Shown here one piece after another: positions 51,662-61,406 of a stretch of DNA of 64,000 nucleotides. The position numbers and the translations under genes were made by a program. Every line of letters starts with the position of its first letter. Position 1 is the stretch's first letter. The notes beneath the pieces were generated by a model that was not told the DNA's origin, did no database searches, and was given only the letters and a program-made list of their open reading frames with translations. Source of the DNA: Planctomycetaceae bacterium (GTDB taxonomy: Bacteria > Planctomycetota > Planctomycetia > Pirellulales > Pirellulaceae); contig JACKHN010000033.1 in the NCBI GenBank assembly GCA_020638975.1, positions 1-64,000 on the forward strand, given 5' to 3'.

Positions 51662-53815
51662 ATGAAACACATGCGTAATCCAAATCGTAGAGTGGGCTGT
51701 GCCCACCGATTTCTCTGGTGGGCACAGCCTACCCTACTGGTCTTGCTGACGTTCGACGCTGCGACAGCCCAAACGTCTTACCCGATGCTGATGAGCTTAA
51801 AGCCGGTGGCGGCTCAGGTTGGTCAGACTTCGGAGCACACGCTCAAGTCGCGTTACACAATGCTCGGTGCGTACGATGTCGTGGTGACAGGCGAGGGAGT
51901 CACCGGCGAGATCGTTCAACCTGAGGTGAAGGAAGGCGAGAAGCCGAATCTGCAAGAGATCAAGATTCGATTCCAGGTTGCCAGCGACGCTTTGCCGGGG
52001 GTTCGTGATTTTCGCATCGGAACGCCGACCGGGGTGAGCACGCTCGGCCAGCTTGTAGTTGCCGCGGATGCGGTTGTTCAAGAGGACGGGGCCAACGACA
52101 CGAGAGATAAAGCGAACGCCATCACATTGCCAGCGACGGTGTGTGGTGCCATTGAAAAGGCTGAGGATGTCGACTACTTCAAGTTCGCGGTTGACGCCGG
52201 TCAAACACTCAGTTTCCATGTCCGGTCGCAGCGACTACAAGATCGCATTCATGACTTGCAACAGCACGTCGATCCGATCCTGTCGATCCGCGATGCCAAT
52301 GGCACGACGCTCGTTGCGTCAGACAACTTCTTCTTCGCTGATCCGTTTGTGCACTATCAATTCAAACACGCGGGCGAGTACTTCCTTGAGATCCGCGACG
52401 TGCGATACCAAGGCAATCAGTATTGGGAGTATGCGATCGAAGTTCATGACCGGCCATTCATTACGAACTTACACCCCATGGCCGTTGGTCGGGGGCAACA
52501 GACCAAGTTCGAGTTGGTCGGATACGAGTTGCCTGAAATCCACGAAGCCTTCGTGAGCATTCCGCTAGATAAATCCACGGGTTCGCAGTGGTGGGAACTT
52601 CCCGTGGGAGATGCGGTCACGAATCCCGCGCCCGTGGTCGTCAGCGATCTTCCCGTATTTACGGAACGCGACGTCGAGAACAACACGGCAGAAACGGCTC
52701 AGCAAGTTTCGCTGCCTGTGGGGATCACCGGTCGCATCGAGTCCGAGAGTGATATTGATTGCTACTCGTTCGCGGCGATGAAAGGGGAACGATTCTCCTT
52801 TGAAGTTGTCGCTCGACGCCAGCAATCGGCCATCGATTCGCACCTGCGAATTTTGGATACGACGGGCAAGCAATTGACGCTGAATGACGACATGCGACTC
52901 GGAAAGCGTAACTTCTCTGATTCGCTGGTCGAGAACTGGACGGCGCCGACTGATGGTACATTTGTGATTGAGATTCGCGATCTGCACTTAAGAGGCGGTG
53001 CCGACTTTGTCTACTTTATCCGCGCGACGCGCAGTTTGCCGAGCTTCGAGCTGTACATCGATACGGACAAGACGCAACTCACACCTGGTACGGGCGGCGT
53101 AATCTTCGTTCGCGCGGAACGCAAGAACGGATTCACCGGCGAGATTCAACTGGGCATCGAGGGCTTGCCCGGCGGAGTCGAAGCGTCGTGCGGTCGCATC
53201 TTGGCCGAGAAGGGACAAGATGGCTGCATTGTCCTGACGGCTGCGACCGATGCGAAGATGATGTTGGCAAACGTCCAAATCACCGGCAAGGCAACGCACG
53301 TCGACAGCGATAAGGAATCGCTCGAAATCACGGCCACCGCGTCGCCCTACCAAGAGACGTATCAACCGGGCGGCGGACGCGGGCACTGGCCGGCGGAAAT
53401 GCATACGGTCTCGATCGGCGAGCCCGGCGACATCGTTGCCGTGACGCTGAGCGAATACGACGTCAGACTTAAACCGGGTGAATCGAAGAAGATCGACATC
53501 AAGATCGAACGCGCCGAAGGCTTCGACAAGAATGTTACGTTGGATGTGACTTACAATCACCTGAGCAGCGTCTATGGCGACTCGCTGCCCAAGGGTGTGA
53601 CGATGGACAAGTCGAAGAGCAAAACTCTGCTCACGGGCAAGACGATCGAAGGGCACATCACGCTAACGGCAGCGAAAGATTCGCCAGCGGTCGAACGGCA
53701 GCAGATTTGTGTGATGGCGAATGTGTCATTGAATTTCGTGATGAAAGCGACTTACGCGTCGAGGCCGTTGTTCATTTCTGTGGATGCGGCTAGTCCAGAA
53801 GGCGAAACCAAATGA
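51662..53815 (+). CDS. PPC-domain secreted protein with a palindrome-derived signal peptide
   Basis: 717 residues from ATG 51662, two bases after the upstream stop. The signal peptide region reads RRVGCAHRFLWWAQPTLLVL and is partly encoded by an inverted repeat (51688-51737). Two pre-peptidase C-terminal (PPC) domains are visible: DVDYFKFAVDAGQTLSFHVR with YFLEIRDVRYQGNQYWEYAI, and DIDCYSFAAMKGERFSFEVV with FVIEIRDLHLRGGADFVYFI. A third, Ig-like region closes the protein (EYDVRLKPGESKKIDIKIER). PPC domains mark exported proteins of planctomycetes and bind no known substrate. It is translationally coupled to the ceramidase-like gene by an ATGA overlap. Confidence 0.85.
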   Translation: MKHMRNPNRRVGCAHRFLWWAQPTLLVLLTFDAATAQTSYPMLMSLKPVAAQVGQTSEHTLKSRYTMLGAYDVVVTGEGVTGEIVQPEVKEGEKPNLQEIKIRFQVASDALPGVRDFRIGTPTGVSTLGQLVVAADAVVQEDGANDTRDKANAITLPATVCGAIEKAEDVDYFKFAVDAGQTLSFHVRSQRLQDRIHDLQQHVDPILSIRDANGTTLVASDNFFFADPFVHYQFKHAGEYFLEIRDVRYQGNQYWEYAIEVHDRPFITNLHPMAVGRGQQTKFELVGYELPEIHEAFVSIPLDKSTGSQWWELPVGDAVTNPAPVVVSDLPVFTERDVENNTAETAQQVSLPVGITGRIESESDIDCYSFAAMKGERFSFEVVARRQQSAIDSHLRILDTTGKQLTLNDDMRLGKRNFSDSLVENWTAPTDGTFVIEIRDLHLRGGADFVYFIRATRSLPSFELYIDTDKTQLTPGTGGVIFVRAERKNGFTGEIQLGIEGLPGGVEASCGRILAEKGQDGCIVLTAATDAKMMLANVQITGKATHVDSDKESLEITATASPYQETYQPGGGRGHWPAEMHTVSIGEPGDIVAVTLSEYDVRLKPGESKKIDIKIERAEGFDKNVTLDVTYNHLSSVYGDSLPKGVTMDKSKSKTLLTGKTIEGHITLTAAKDSPAVERQQICVMANVSLNFVMKATYASRPLFISVDAASPEGETK
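51688..51737. repeat. Palindromic repeat inside a coding sequence
   Basis: GTAGAGTGGGCTGTGCCCACC (51688-51708, 21 bases; core GGGCTGTGCCCACC) pairs with GGTGGGCACAGCCTACCCTA (from 51717). It lies in frame within the first 25 codons of the PPC-domain gene, which reads VGCAHRFLWWAQPTL across it. It is the same class of palindrome that elsewhere sits between genes. Confidence 0.8.
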
Positions 53816-55170
53816 GTCGTCGAATCAAGCTGTGTTTAACTGCCTTGGCCCTTCTGACAGCAGTTCCGTTCGCCCAGGCGCAGGACATTCGCATTGCGAC
53901 CTTCAAGGTGGATGCGACTCCCGCGATTGGCACGCCTGTCGCCTACGCTCCGGTGCGCGAGATCCTTGACCCGCTGAGCGCGCGAGGCATCGTCTTGCTG
54001 GGAGCTGACAAGCCGGTTGTGTTGTGTGCGGTTGATTGGATCGGGATTGGCAACGACGGCTATGACGCATGGCGCGAGAAGCTGGCCGCAGCGGCTGGTA
54101 CGACTCCCGATCACGTCGCGGTTCACACCTTGCATCAGCACGATGGTGCGCGCTGCGACTTCACGACCGAACAGTTGCTCGCCGCACGCGGGCTGGGCGG
54201 GCAGCATTTTGATAACGGGTTTCTGCACAAGACGATTGATAGCGTTGCCGCTGCGATTCGTGAGGCACTGGAACATTCACAGCAGGTGACCCATGTCGGC
54301 GTCGGCAAGGCCAAGGTCGAGCAGGTGGCATCGAATCGGCGAATACTTGGGGCCGATGGCAAGGTGAAGATCATTCGCTGGAGCAAGAGTTCTGATCCAG
54401 CGGCGATTGAGGCGCCAGAAGGCGTGATCGATCCCTATCTGCAATTGATCAGCTTCTGGAATGACGAGACTCCAATCGCTTCATTGACGTATTATGCAAC
54501 GCATCCGCAAAGTTACTATGGCGACGGGGATGTGACTTCGGAGTTCGTGGGACTGGGGCGCGCGGCCCGAGAGGCAGCGCTGCCGCAAATCGCCCACATT
54601 CACTTCAACGGTGCCAGTGGCAACGTGGCTGCCGGCAAGTACAACGACGGCTCGCACGCGTTGCGACCGATCCTTGCTTCGCGAATTGAACGGGGAATGC
54701 GAGCAGCTTGGGAAGCGACCACAAAGCGACCGATTGCTGCCAGCGACATGGAGTGGCGTGTGGAACCGGTCAAGCTACCGGCGGCCAAGCATCTCAACGA
54801 AACGGAGTTAACAGCTCTGATCGACGACGACAAGGCACCTGCCACCACGCGGCTGAGTTCCGCTTCTCATCTGGCTTGGCTGAAGCGAAACCAAAGCGGG
54901 CTGACGATCGACACCAGTTGTCTGCGACTCGGTGACATCTACATCGTTCAGATGCCCGGCGAATTGTTCATCGAGTATCAACTTGCAGCGCAAGCAATGC
55001 GTCCCAACGACACGGTGTGCATGGCCGCTTACGGTGATTATGGACCGGGCTACATCGGGACCGAGATCGCATATAGCCAAGGCGGCTATGAGACGAGCGA
55101 TCGCGCCTCACGCGTCGCACCGCAGGTGGAAGGCGTGCTCATGGCGGCGATGCAATCGCTACTGCGTTAA
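53812..55170 (+). CDS. Ceramidase-like secreted hydrolase (second copy)
   Basis: 452 residues, ATG 53812 overlapping the upstream stop (ATGA). Signal peptide MSRRIKLCLTALALLTAVPF with cleavage after AQAQ. The family pattern is present: IATFKVDATPAIGTPVAY, DPLSARGIVLLGADKPVVLC, HVAVHTLHQHDGARCDF (H-x-H-D site), IASLTYYATHPQSYYGDGDV, IAHIHFNGASGNVAAGKYND and MPGELFIEYQLAAQ. Compared with the copy at 38981 it lacks the SHNHSGP form of the metal site, having HQHDGA instead. It is probably secreted and metal-dependent; the substrate is unknown. It is the third gene of the operon starting at 49170. Confidence 0.83.
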   Translation: MSRRIKLCLTALALLTAVPFAQAQDIRIATFKVDATPAIGTPVAYAPVREILDPLSARGIVLLGADKPVVLCAVDWIGIGNDGYDAWREKLAAAAGTTPDHVAVHTLHQHDGARCDFTTEQLLAARGLGGQHFDNGFLHKTIDSVAAAIREALEHSQQVTHVGVGKAKVEQVASNRRILGADGKVKIIRWSKSSDPAAIEAPEGVIDPYLQLISFWNDETPIASLTYYATHPQSYYGDGDVTSEFVGLGRAAREAALPQIAHIHFNGASGNVAAGKYNDGSHALRPILASRIERGMRAAWEATTKRPIAASDMEWRVEPVKLPAAKHLNETELTALIDDDKAPATTRLSSASHLAWLKRNQSGLTIDTSCLRLGDIYIVQMPGELFIEYQLAAQAMRPNDTVCMAAYGDYGPGYIGTEIAYSQGGYETSDRASRVAPQVEGVLMAAMQSLLR

Positions 55171-55236
55171 CTCAGGCGCACTGAATCATTCGTTGAAGTG
55201 CTACTGAGAATGGCTGCACGCCTCCTTCCGGTTGGC

Positions 55237-58200
55237 TCACCGGATTGTGCCGCTGAAACCCGTCCCTGTGCGTTTTCTATTGCCAAATAATTTCTGCCAG
55301 AACGTCACCGCGAATGGAGTGTTTTGGTTGTTCGGCGACGCAGTCGTAGCGTCGAAGAGATCCTGCGGCGAATCTGCCGAAGTCATCTTGGACGCAACGG
55401 CTTCCGTGGATTGTGCGCCAGCGTGGCTCGCGTTCCGCTCGAACGTGCCGAATTGATCATGGACCGTTGGACTTAATCTTTTGGTGGGAAGGACTGGAAT
55501 TGATGGTGTCAGTCCCGGCGAAGGAATCGACACGGTCGAGGTGATACCGGCAGTTCCCGTGGGCAAAGTGTTTGATACTGCTGGCGAGATCGGCAGAAGC
55601 AACAGGTTTGCTTCGCCCTCCGCTTGCGATTCGTCATTCAGGAAGTTGATTACAATCAACGCGTCGATCGGCGCTACGAATCCATCCTGATTGACGTCGA
55701 AATAGAAGCCCCCTGGCGGGCGAGAACTCGGCAGGTGCCCCAACGAACTGGAGTCTGTGGGAGTGTCGACTTCGTTGATGACGATCAAGACATCCAACGG
55801 GACAACATTGCCATCTCCGTCAACATCTAGGGGGTTTACGAAGTTGTGCCACGGTTCGTACGCCAGCGTGGCGGGATTCGTCTGCTTGAAGGTCATGTAC
55901 CAAGGCGTGTGCAGCGACCCGCCGGGCGGGACGAAGATATTAAAGTTGCCTTGCAGATCGTAATCGCGAACCGAACCGGCATCCGGACCGGCACTGATGG
56001 CGACGTACAACTGCTTGTCCGGACCGAAGAGCAAGCTTGGGCCGAAGTCTTCACCGAGCCGCATCGAATTCACTTGCTCCTTTGTCGTGACGTTGAAACC
56101 GAGGATCGCATTGTCAGAAGCGCCAAAGCGGAAACTGATCACGTACAGCGTGCCATCGGGCGCGAAGACGACTCCTTCCGGGTTGTGCAAGCCAGCGGTT
56201 TTACCGGGGGTCGTGTCGCGGTTGCCGTTGTTGAACGCGATCACTTCCACCGCGCCGGTCGTCGTGTCGACGAACTTGAGGATGTAGCCGGACGGGTCGT
56301 TCGACTGGACGATGCTCTCGTCCGCGCTGTAGGAAGTCACATACAACTTGCCGTCCGGGCCAAAGACCAAACCGCGGGGATTGAATGGCGCGGAGAAGTT
56401 ACTCGGCCGGAGGTCGCCGATGAATTGGCCCGTCGTGGCGTTGTACTTAGCGATCCGCGGCGAGTCGGCTCCCAAAAAGTCCGCGACGTACAGCACATTG
56501 TCTTTGACGACGATCCCACGCGGCGCGAAGGGCGCTTGCGTATCGCTCTCGCTGACAACCGGCGCCATCGCCGTTCCGTTTCGCCCATTGAACCGCAGCA
56601 CTTCGCCGGCAAAGGGTTGATTCACGTTCTGGTTTACGGCCAGCAAGTTGCCGCCGTTGAACAACAGTCCTCGCGGACCGAGCAATTGTCCAGGAGCTAC
56701 AAAGTTGCCGAGATAGCCGCTGTTGGTTTGCACGTCGAATTGTTTGACCGTATCGTCGTTCGGATCGTCGACGTTCGGATCGCCTTGATCGCCGATGAAC
56801 AGGTAATCGCCTCGCAACAATGACACACGGATGTCGCGCGTCGCGGCGTTGCTAGTGTGGTTCCCGTCGTTGACCTGGAAGAGAATCGTCCGGGTTCCCA
56901 CATGCGGAATAGCCGGCGCCGGGCTGATGTTCTGGTACTTCACGGCTCGCAAGGCGGTTTGGTAGTTCGCCACGGTATCCGTCCCCACCAGCCGTAGCGT
57001 CTCGGTGTTTCGATCCCAGAACCCTTTGATCTTCGCCGTATCCATGAACGTAAGAACGTCCTCGTCATTGAACTGAGAGCCTTGTGCAATCGCAATCCGA
57101 ACCGTCGCACCCGTTAGTTGTGGCGAGTCGGTATCGGAAACAACTAGCGTTGAACTGACGTTGGCCGAGTTGTTGCTAAACATCTCGACGGCGCTCGCTT
57201 CGATTCCACTCAGCGTCGGTGCAGCGCCCGCCGGCGGTGCAAACGCGAGCGTCTTCGGATCTGTGTAGCCGAACGTAAAGTATCCGATCGGGCCGGTACT
57301 CGCAGTGGCCTCGACCGTGAACTCTTTCGTCGCAACGTCGTAGCTGCGGAGATATCCGTTGCTTTGTCCGCCGAACGGATCGGGATCGTCCGGCTCGTTC
57401 ACCGAGACGAACAACTTGCCGTTCGGCCCAAACAGCATTGCGCGAGGATGCAACGGCAGTTCGCTCACGCGGGCAAGGTCGATGTGATCCACCTCGGCGA
57501 AAGGCGATGACGCCGTTGGATCGAGTACGATGATCTTGTCCAATGCATTCGGGTCCGGCGAGCGAGTGGTCACGTAAAGTTTGCCATCAGGACCGAACGC
57601 CAACGTGCCGGGATTGTGCAAGTTCGGCGTCTCGCCAGCATCCTGCACACCGTCTCCGTTGTTGAACGCGACAACCACCGGCGCGGGGCTGACTGCATCG
57701 ATCTTGAGGATCGCGCCATAACCGGGATTCGTCTGGTCGCCGTTCGCATCAATATTCGGATCGTACAGCGTGACGTACAAACTGCCGTCAGGTCCGAAGA
57801 CGAGTCCGCGCGGGTGAAACAAGCCGTTGTAACCATTCGCGGTGATCTCGTTCAGAAACGCGCCGGTTGTGGCGTTGTAGCGTCTGATACGTCCGGCGGG
57901 AATGGGGCCGCTGGACGGTTGGCTGGATCGCGTGTCGGCGATGTACAATGTGTTGCCGTCAAGCACGATGCCTTCGGGATCAACCGGCGCGTTCGCGGAG
58001 GTGTCCGCCACGACGACCGTTCCATAATCGCTCGTGTCGCCGGCGGGCGGATACCGCAATACGGTTCCCCGTGCCGCACTGCCCGCAAAGAAACTCCCTT
58101 CTTCCCCTTCTCCCTCAACAGGAACAATCTTTCTGCCCACTGCAAGCAACGTCTGGCCGCCCACGAGTAGCATCCCCCCTTCTTCGTGACCGGGAACGAT

Positions 58201-59877
58201 GAACTGGAAGCTGTGAAGCCCGGTGGCGGTGTCCAATCGGAGGAGGGCATCGAAATTTCGGGCCCCGGCCACCCATCGCGTCGTGTAGAACAAAGCGTTC
58301 AAGTCATCTTTGACCAACACGATATCTCGCGTGACCGTATTGCTCGCCGACAATGAGTCATGCACCGTGAAGCTGACGGTCCGCCGGTCCAGATTCGCCG
58401 AGACTTTGGTGTTGGCGTAAAAGACGTTCTGTAACGCAGATCGATAGGCGTCGGCCCGGTCGCGACCGGATAGGGTCAACGTACCAGTCGCCGCGTCCCA
58501 CTGCCCCGTAATCGCTCCTTGATTGGTGAAATGCAGGCGATCCTGGTCGCTGTGATAGTTGCCGGTAATGCGTATCGTAGCGCCGGTGACGGTGTCGTCG
58601 GAGTCCGATACTTGAATGGAATCACTGACTCGGCCAATACCAAGCCCGCGCGAACCGCCATACAAGTGCCCCACGCTTAAAGGACCATCGAGCAACAACG
58701 GAAACGTCTCGATGCTGGACAACTGAGCCGGGTCAGAGCTCAGATAGGACAACGTCGCGGGGTCCGTGTGGCCGAACGTCACATACGTCGGTACGACGAG
58801 TGATTGCACGTCCGGCGTACTGGCGAAGAAAGTCGCCGTTTCCTGAGTCGCCGGATCGTAGCTCAAGATCGCGCCCGACGAACCTCCATCGGAAAGCGAC
58901 TCCACGAGCACAGGAATGAACAACTTGCCTGCGGGTCCGAAGACCATCGATTGCGCAAAAAGTCGCGTCGGGTGCTTTCCCGGATCAGTATGCGGGTCGA
59001 GATCAAAGTAACTTCGCTCATTTCCGGTAACTGGATCGAGAACCACGATCCGCGTGTTCGCATCGGCTCCGGTCACGATGGGATCGGGGTGATTGCTCGT
59101 CACGTACAGCAGTCCGTCGGGGGCAAAGGCGATCCCCACTGGATTGTGCAAGTCGATCGCTTCGCCTTGCACTGCCTCAGGCTCGCCGTCGCCGTCGTTC
59201 CAGGCGAACGTGCGATAGCCACCCGTTGCGATATCAAAACTCAACACGTATCCCGGCGGGTCGCTGCTGCCAGTTTCCGCGATACTGGAGACCGTGACGT
59301 ACAAGCTACCATCCGGTCCGAACACTAAGCCACGCGGTCGAAACTCGGGTAGAAATCCCTGCGGTTGTAATTCGCCAAGGAAATCGCCGGTCGTGGCGTT
59401 GTACTTCGCGATTCTTCCCGCAGACGAATTCTCACGTGTGTCGGCCACATAGGCGATGTTATCACGCACGACAATTCCGGCGGGCGAGAATGGCGCGTTG
59501 GTGTCCTGAAACGGCAAGAGCGCTCCGACAGGTGCGCCAGTTTGACTGTTGTACCGCAGCACTTCACCGTTCTTGGGCAAATCGATGTTCTGATTGACGA
59601 CCAGCAGACTTCCCTGATCGAATACCATCCCGCGCGGGCCGTGTAGGCCGGCGCTGCCGGACGCGACGAAGCTGCCGAGGTGAGCGCTCGTATCGGCGTC
59701 GAATTTGTGTACGGAATCCGAAAACGCATCGGCAACATACAGGAAATCGCTGGCCAGCAACTCCCGGCGTTCAAGACTTTCTACCAACAATCGTCGCGCG
59801 ACCTTCCGGCGCCGCTTGCCCTCTCTTCTCGAGAGAAAAAGCCGTTTCTGGCCTTGCACACCTTGGGATTTCCACAT
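55237..59877 (-). CDS. Giant secreted beta-propeller protein with LEPR-XLL leader and dockerin
   Basis: 1546 residues from ATG 59875-59877 (GAGGAAACGGGCG upstream). The N-terminus is the planctomycete LEPR-XLL leader (RLLVESLERRELLAS). Three NHL/SMP30-like propeller units follow, each with the same trio of turns: PRGLVFGPDGSLYVTVSS, then PVGIAFAPDGLLYVTSNH-like and MVFGPAGKLFIP-like blades. Units one and two are followed by cadherin-like inserts (GATIRITGNYHSDQDRLHF and GATVRIAIAQGSQFNDEDVL, with DRADAYRSALQNVFYANTK). The C-terminus carries a pair of dockerin-type calcium loops (DVDGDGNVVPLDVLIVINEV, DVNQDGFVAPIDALIVINFL). It is expected on the cell surface or in an extracellular complex. Confidence 0.88.
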   Translation of the reverse strand: MWKSQGVQGQKRLFLSRREGKRRRKVARRLLVESLERRELLASDFLYVADAFSDSVHKFDADTSAHLGSFVASGSAGLHGPRGMVFDQGSLLVVNQNIDLPKNGEVLRYNSQTGAPVGALLPFQDTNAPFSPAGIVVRDNIAYVADTRENSSAGRIAKYNATTGDFLGELQPQGFLPEFRPRGLVFGPDGSLYVTVSSIAETGSSDPPGYVLSFDIATGGYRTFAWNDGDGEPEAVQGEAIDLHNPVGIAFAPDGLLYVTSNHPDPIVTGADANTRIVVLDPVTGNERSYFDLDPHTDPGKHPTRLFAQSMVFGPAGKLFIPVLVESLSDGGSSGAILSYDPATQETATFFASTPDVQSLVVPTYVTFGHTDPATLSYLSSDPAQLSSIETFPLLLDGPLSVGHLYGGSRGLGIGRVSDSIQVSDSDDTVTGATIRITGNYHSDQDRLHFTNQGAITGQWDAATGTLTLSGRDRADAYRSALQNVFYANTKVSANLDRRTVSFTVHDSLSASNTVTRDIVLVKDDLNALFYTTRWVAGARNFDALLRLDTATGLHSFQFIVPGHEEGGMLLVGGQTLLAVGRKIVPVEGEGEEGSFFAGSAARGTVLRYPPAGDTSDYGTVVVADTSANAPVDPEGIVLDGNTLYIADTRSSQPSSGPIPAGRIRRYNATTGAFLNEITANGYNGLFHPRGLVFGPDGSLYVTLYDPNIDANGDQTNPGYGAILKIDAVSPAPVVVAFNNGDGVQDAGETPNLHNPGTLAFGPDGKLYVTTRSPDPNALDKIIVLDPTASSPFAEVDHIDLARVSELPLHPRAMLFGPNGKLFVSVNEPDDPDPFGGQSNGYLRSYDVATKEFTVEATASTGPIGYFTFGYTDPKTLAFAPPAGAAPTLSGIEASAVEMFSNNSANVSSTLVVSDTDSPQLTGATVRIAIAQGSQFNDEDVLTFMDTAKIKGFWDRNTETLRLVGTDTVANYQTALRAVKYQNISPAPAIPHVGTRTILFQVNDGNHTSNAATRDIRVSLLRGDYLFIGDQGDPNVDDPNDDTVKQFDVQTNSGYLGNFVAPGQLLGPRGLLFNGGNLLAVNQNVNQPFAGEVLRFNGRNGTAMAPVVSESDTQAPFAPRGIVVKDNVLYVADFLGADSPRIAKYNATTGQFIGDLRPSNFSAPFNPRGLVFGPDGKLYVTSYSADESIVQSNDPSGYILKFVDTTTGAVEVIAFNNGNRDTTPGKTAGLHNPEGVVFAPDGTLYVISFRFGASDNAILGFNVTTKEQVNSMRLGEDFGPSLLFGPDKQLYVAISAGPDAGSVRDYDLQGNFNIFVPPGGSLHTPWYMTFKQTNPATLAYEPWHNFVNPLDVDGDGNVVPLDVLIVINEVDTPTDSSSLGHLPSSRPPGGFYFDVNQDGFVAPIDALIVINFLNDESQAEGEANLLLLPISPAVSNTLPTGTAGITSTVSIPSPGLTPSIPVLPTKRLSPTVHDQFGTFERNASHAGAQSTEAVASKMTSADSPQDLFDATTASPNNQNTPFAVTFWQKLFGNRKRTGTGFSGTIR

Positions 59878-60061
59878 CGCCCGTTTCCTCGTCCGAACCG
59901 ACCACAGAACGCTCTATCCCTCCTAATTGCGCCTTGGCCGAATCTGGCAACAGGGGACTTTTCCAATGCGTCCTTCTTTCTGGCAGGCCACGGCTCGCTC
60001 GATTAGAGTAGAATGAGCAACCGGCTTGAGAACTAAACGGGGCACAAAGCGGCGCACGGAA

Positions 60062-60736
60062 ATGGAGTACTCAACGCAAGGCAACGGAACGACTTGGAAC
60101 GGTGGCGAAGAAACCGACCGGCTTTTGACCTCGGCCGCTCGCGGCAATACCAAAGATCTCGAAAGGCTGCTCGGTCTCCACACGGGACGTCTGACCCGCA
60201 TGATCGCGTTGCGCATCGACTCGCGGCTATCGCGCCGGATAGACGTCGAGGACGTGATCCAGGAAGTTCACTTGCAGGCTGCTCAACACCTGTCAGCCTA
60301 CCTCCGCACGCCCGATGTGCCGTTTTACTTATGGCTGCGAGGCGTCACTGCCAACGTGTTGCTGGAACTGCATCGCCGGCATTTGGGGACCAAGATGCGG
60401 GACGCGCGCCGTGAAGTCTCGATATCGCGGGGTCAGGTTCCCGAAGCGTCGTCGCAGGTTCTGGCTTGGGATCTAGCGGATTCCAGCACCAGCCCCAGCA
60501 ACGCAGCCATGAAAGCCGAGCGGCAGTCACAGCTTCAACAGGTCGTCGACCGCTTACCCGTGTCGGACAAGGAAGTGTTATCGCTACGCCACTTCGAGCA
60601 ACTCACGCCTTCGGAAACGGCACAAGTCCTACAAATCAGTGAGAAAGCCGCGGGTATGCGTTACGTGCGAGCTCTCAAACGTCTCCGCGAAGAGTTGGCG
60701 GCAACTCCCGGTGGTCTCTCTGACTGGCGCCTTTAG
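60062..60736 (+). CDS. Planctomycete-type ECF-like sigma-70 factor
   Basis: 224 residues from ATG 60062; a longer frame upstream is possible. Region 2 is at about 35-105 (LTRMIALRIDSRLSRRIDVE followed by DVIQEVHLQAAQHLSAYLR and FYLWLRGVTANVLLELHRRH). Region 4 is at about 160-215 (LQQVVDRLPVSDKEVLSLRH, then LTPSETAQVLQISEKAAGMR with the recognition helix). This is the sigma family usually paired with Ser/Thr kinases in planctomycetes; here a PknB-type kinase starts 670 bases downstream on the same strand, past a small gene. The dockerin protein gene is divergent. Confidence 0.9.
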   Translation: MEYSTQGNGTTWNGGEETDRLLTSAARGNTKDLERLLGLHTGRLTRMIALRIDSRLSRRIDVEDVIQEVHLQAAQHLSAYLRTPDVPFYLWLRGVTANVLLELHRRHLGTKMRDARREVSISRGQVPEASSQVLAWDLADSSTSPSNAAMKAERQSQLQQVVDRLPVSDKEVLSLRHFEQLTPSETAQVLQISEKAAGMRYVRALKRLREELAATPGGLSDWRL

Positions 60737-60769
60737 CAGGCAATCGCGGCGATACCACTTGCCTTCGAT

Positions 60770-61090
60770 TCAATACAGCGTTGCCGCCGTAACTTGACGC
60801 GTCGCAGGATCGTAGAACACGAGGACCGTGGATTGCTTCTGGAAGGCCAGCAGCAGAACCTGGACCAGTGCATCGGCTGAGTGATTGCCGGTCATCAGGT
60901 AGACGGACTGGTCACGTATGAAAAAACTAAACGCACCGTTGGCCTGTGTAAGCAGGTTCGTGATCTTGCCACTGAGGGCTGCGGCATTTACCCCAACTGC
61001 TTGCTTGATGCTATCTGGCAGGCCGCTCGCTTCGATTGCGTGCCGGAACACATCAACGGGATCGGTGTTGTTTTTCGTGCGACTTGTCAT
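60770..61090 (-). CDS. Hypothetical protein
   Basis: 106 residues from ATG 61088-61090, preceded by a strong GGGAGGAG. The sequence is protein-like (VDVFRHAIEASGLPDSIKQA, then VGVNAAALSGKITNLLTQA and TVLVFYDPATRQVTAATLY), with a helical N-half and a short beta C-half. No family was recognised. It lies on the opposite strand between the sigma factor and the kinase, converging with the sigma gene. Confidence 0.65.
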   Translation of the reverse strand: MTSRTKNNTDPVDVFRHAIEASGLPDSIKQAVGVNAAALSGKITNLLTQANGAFSFFIRDQSVYLMTGNHSADALVQVLLLAFQKQSTVLVFYDPATRQVTAATLY

Positions 61091-61406
61091 AGGGCTCCTC
61101 CCAAGGGAAAGTTGAAACCACAATCAACCAATTGCGCGACCGACAGGGTTGGCAACAGGCTTTTTTAGGCGAAGTCCGCAGGAACTCGATTCCAGTGCCA
61201 ACCAGATACGGCCAACCATGCACGAATATGCGGACTTCTCCCGCCGGCGAAGCGTACCGGTGCTGTTGCCAACGGAATGCCTGCGCAACTAGGACTACAG
61301 CGAGAGTTCGTTGTGCCGCGATCCGCGTTCGGGTGGCCAATTGGTTCCCGGCAAGTGCCAGGCGACCTTACGGACTGCTAGACTTGAACGCCTCAAGAGG
61401 TGCATT

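Noticed and set aside
55846..56823. 325-codon plus-strand frame across the dockerin/propeller gene
   Set aside because: Composition is Arg/Val/Asp-rich and periodic because it mirrors the repeated blades on the other strand; no domain.
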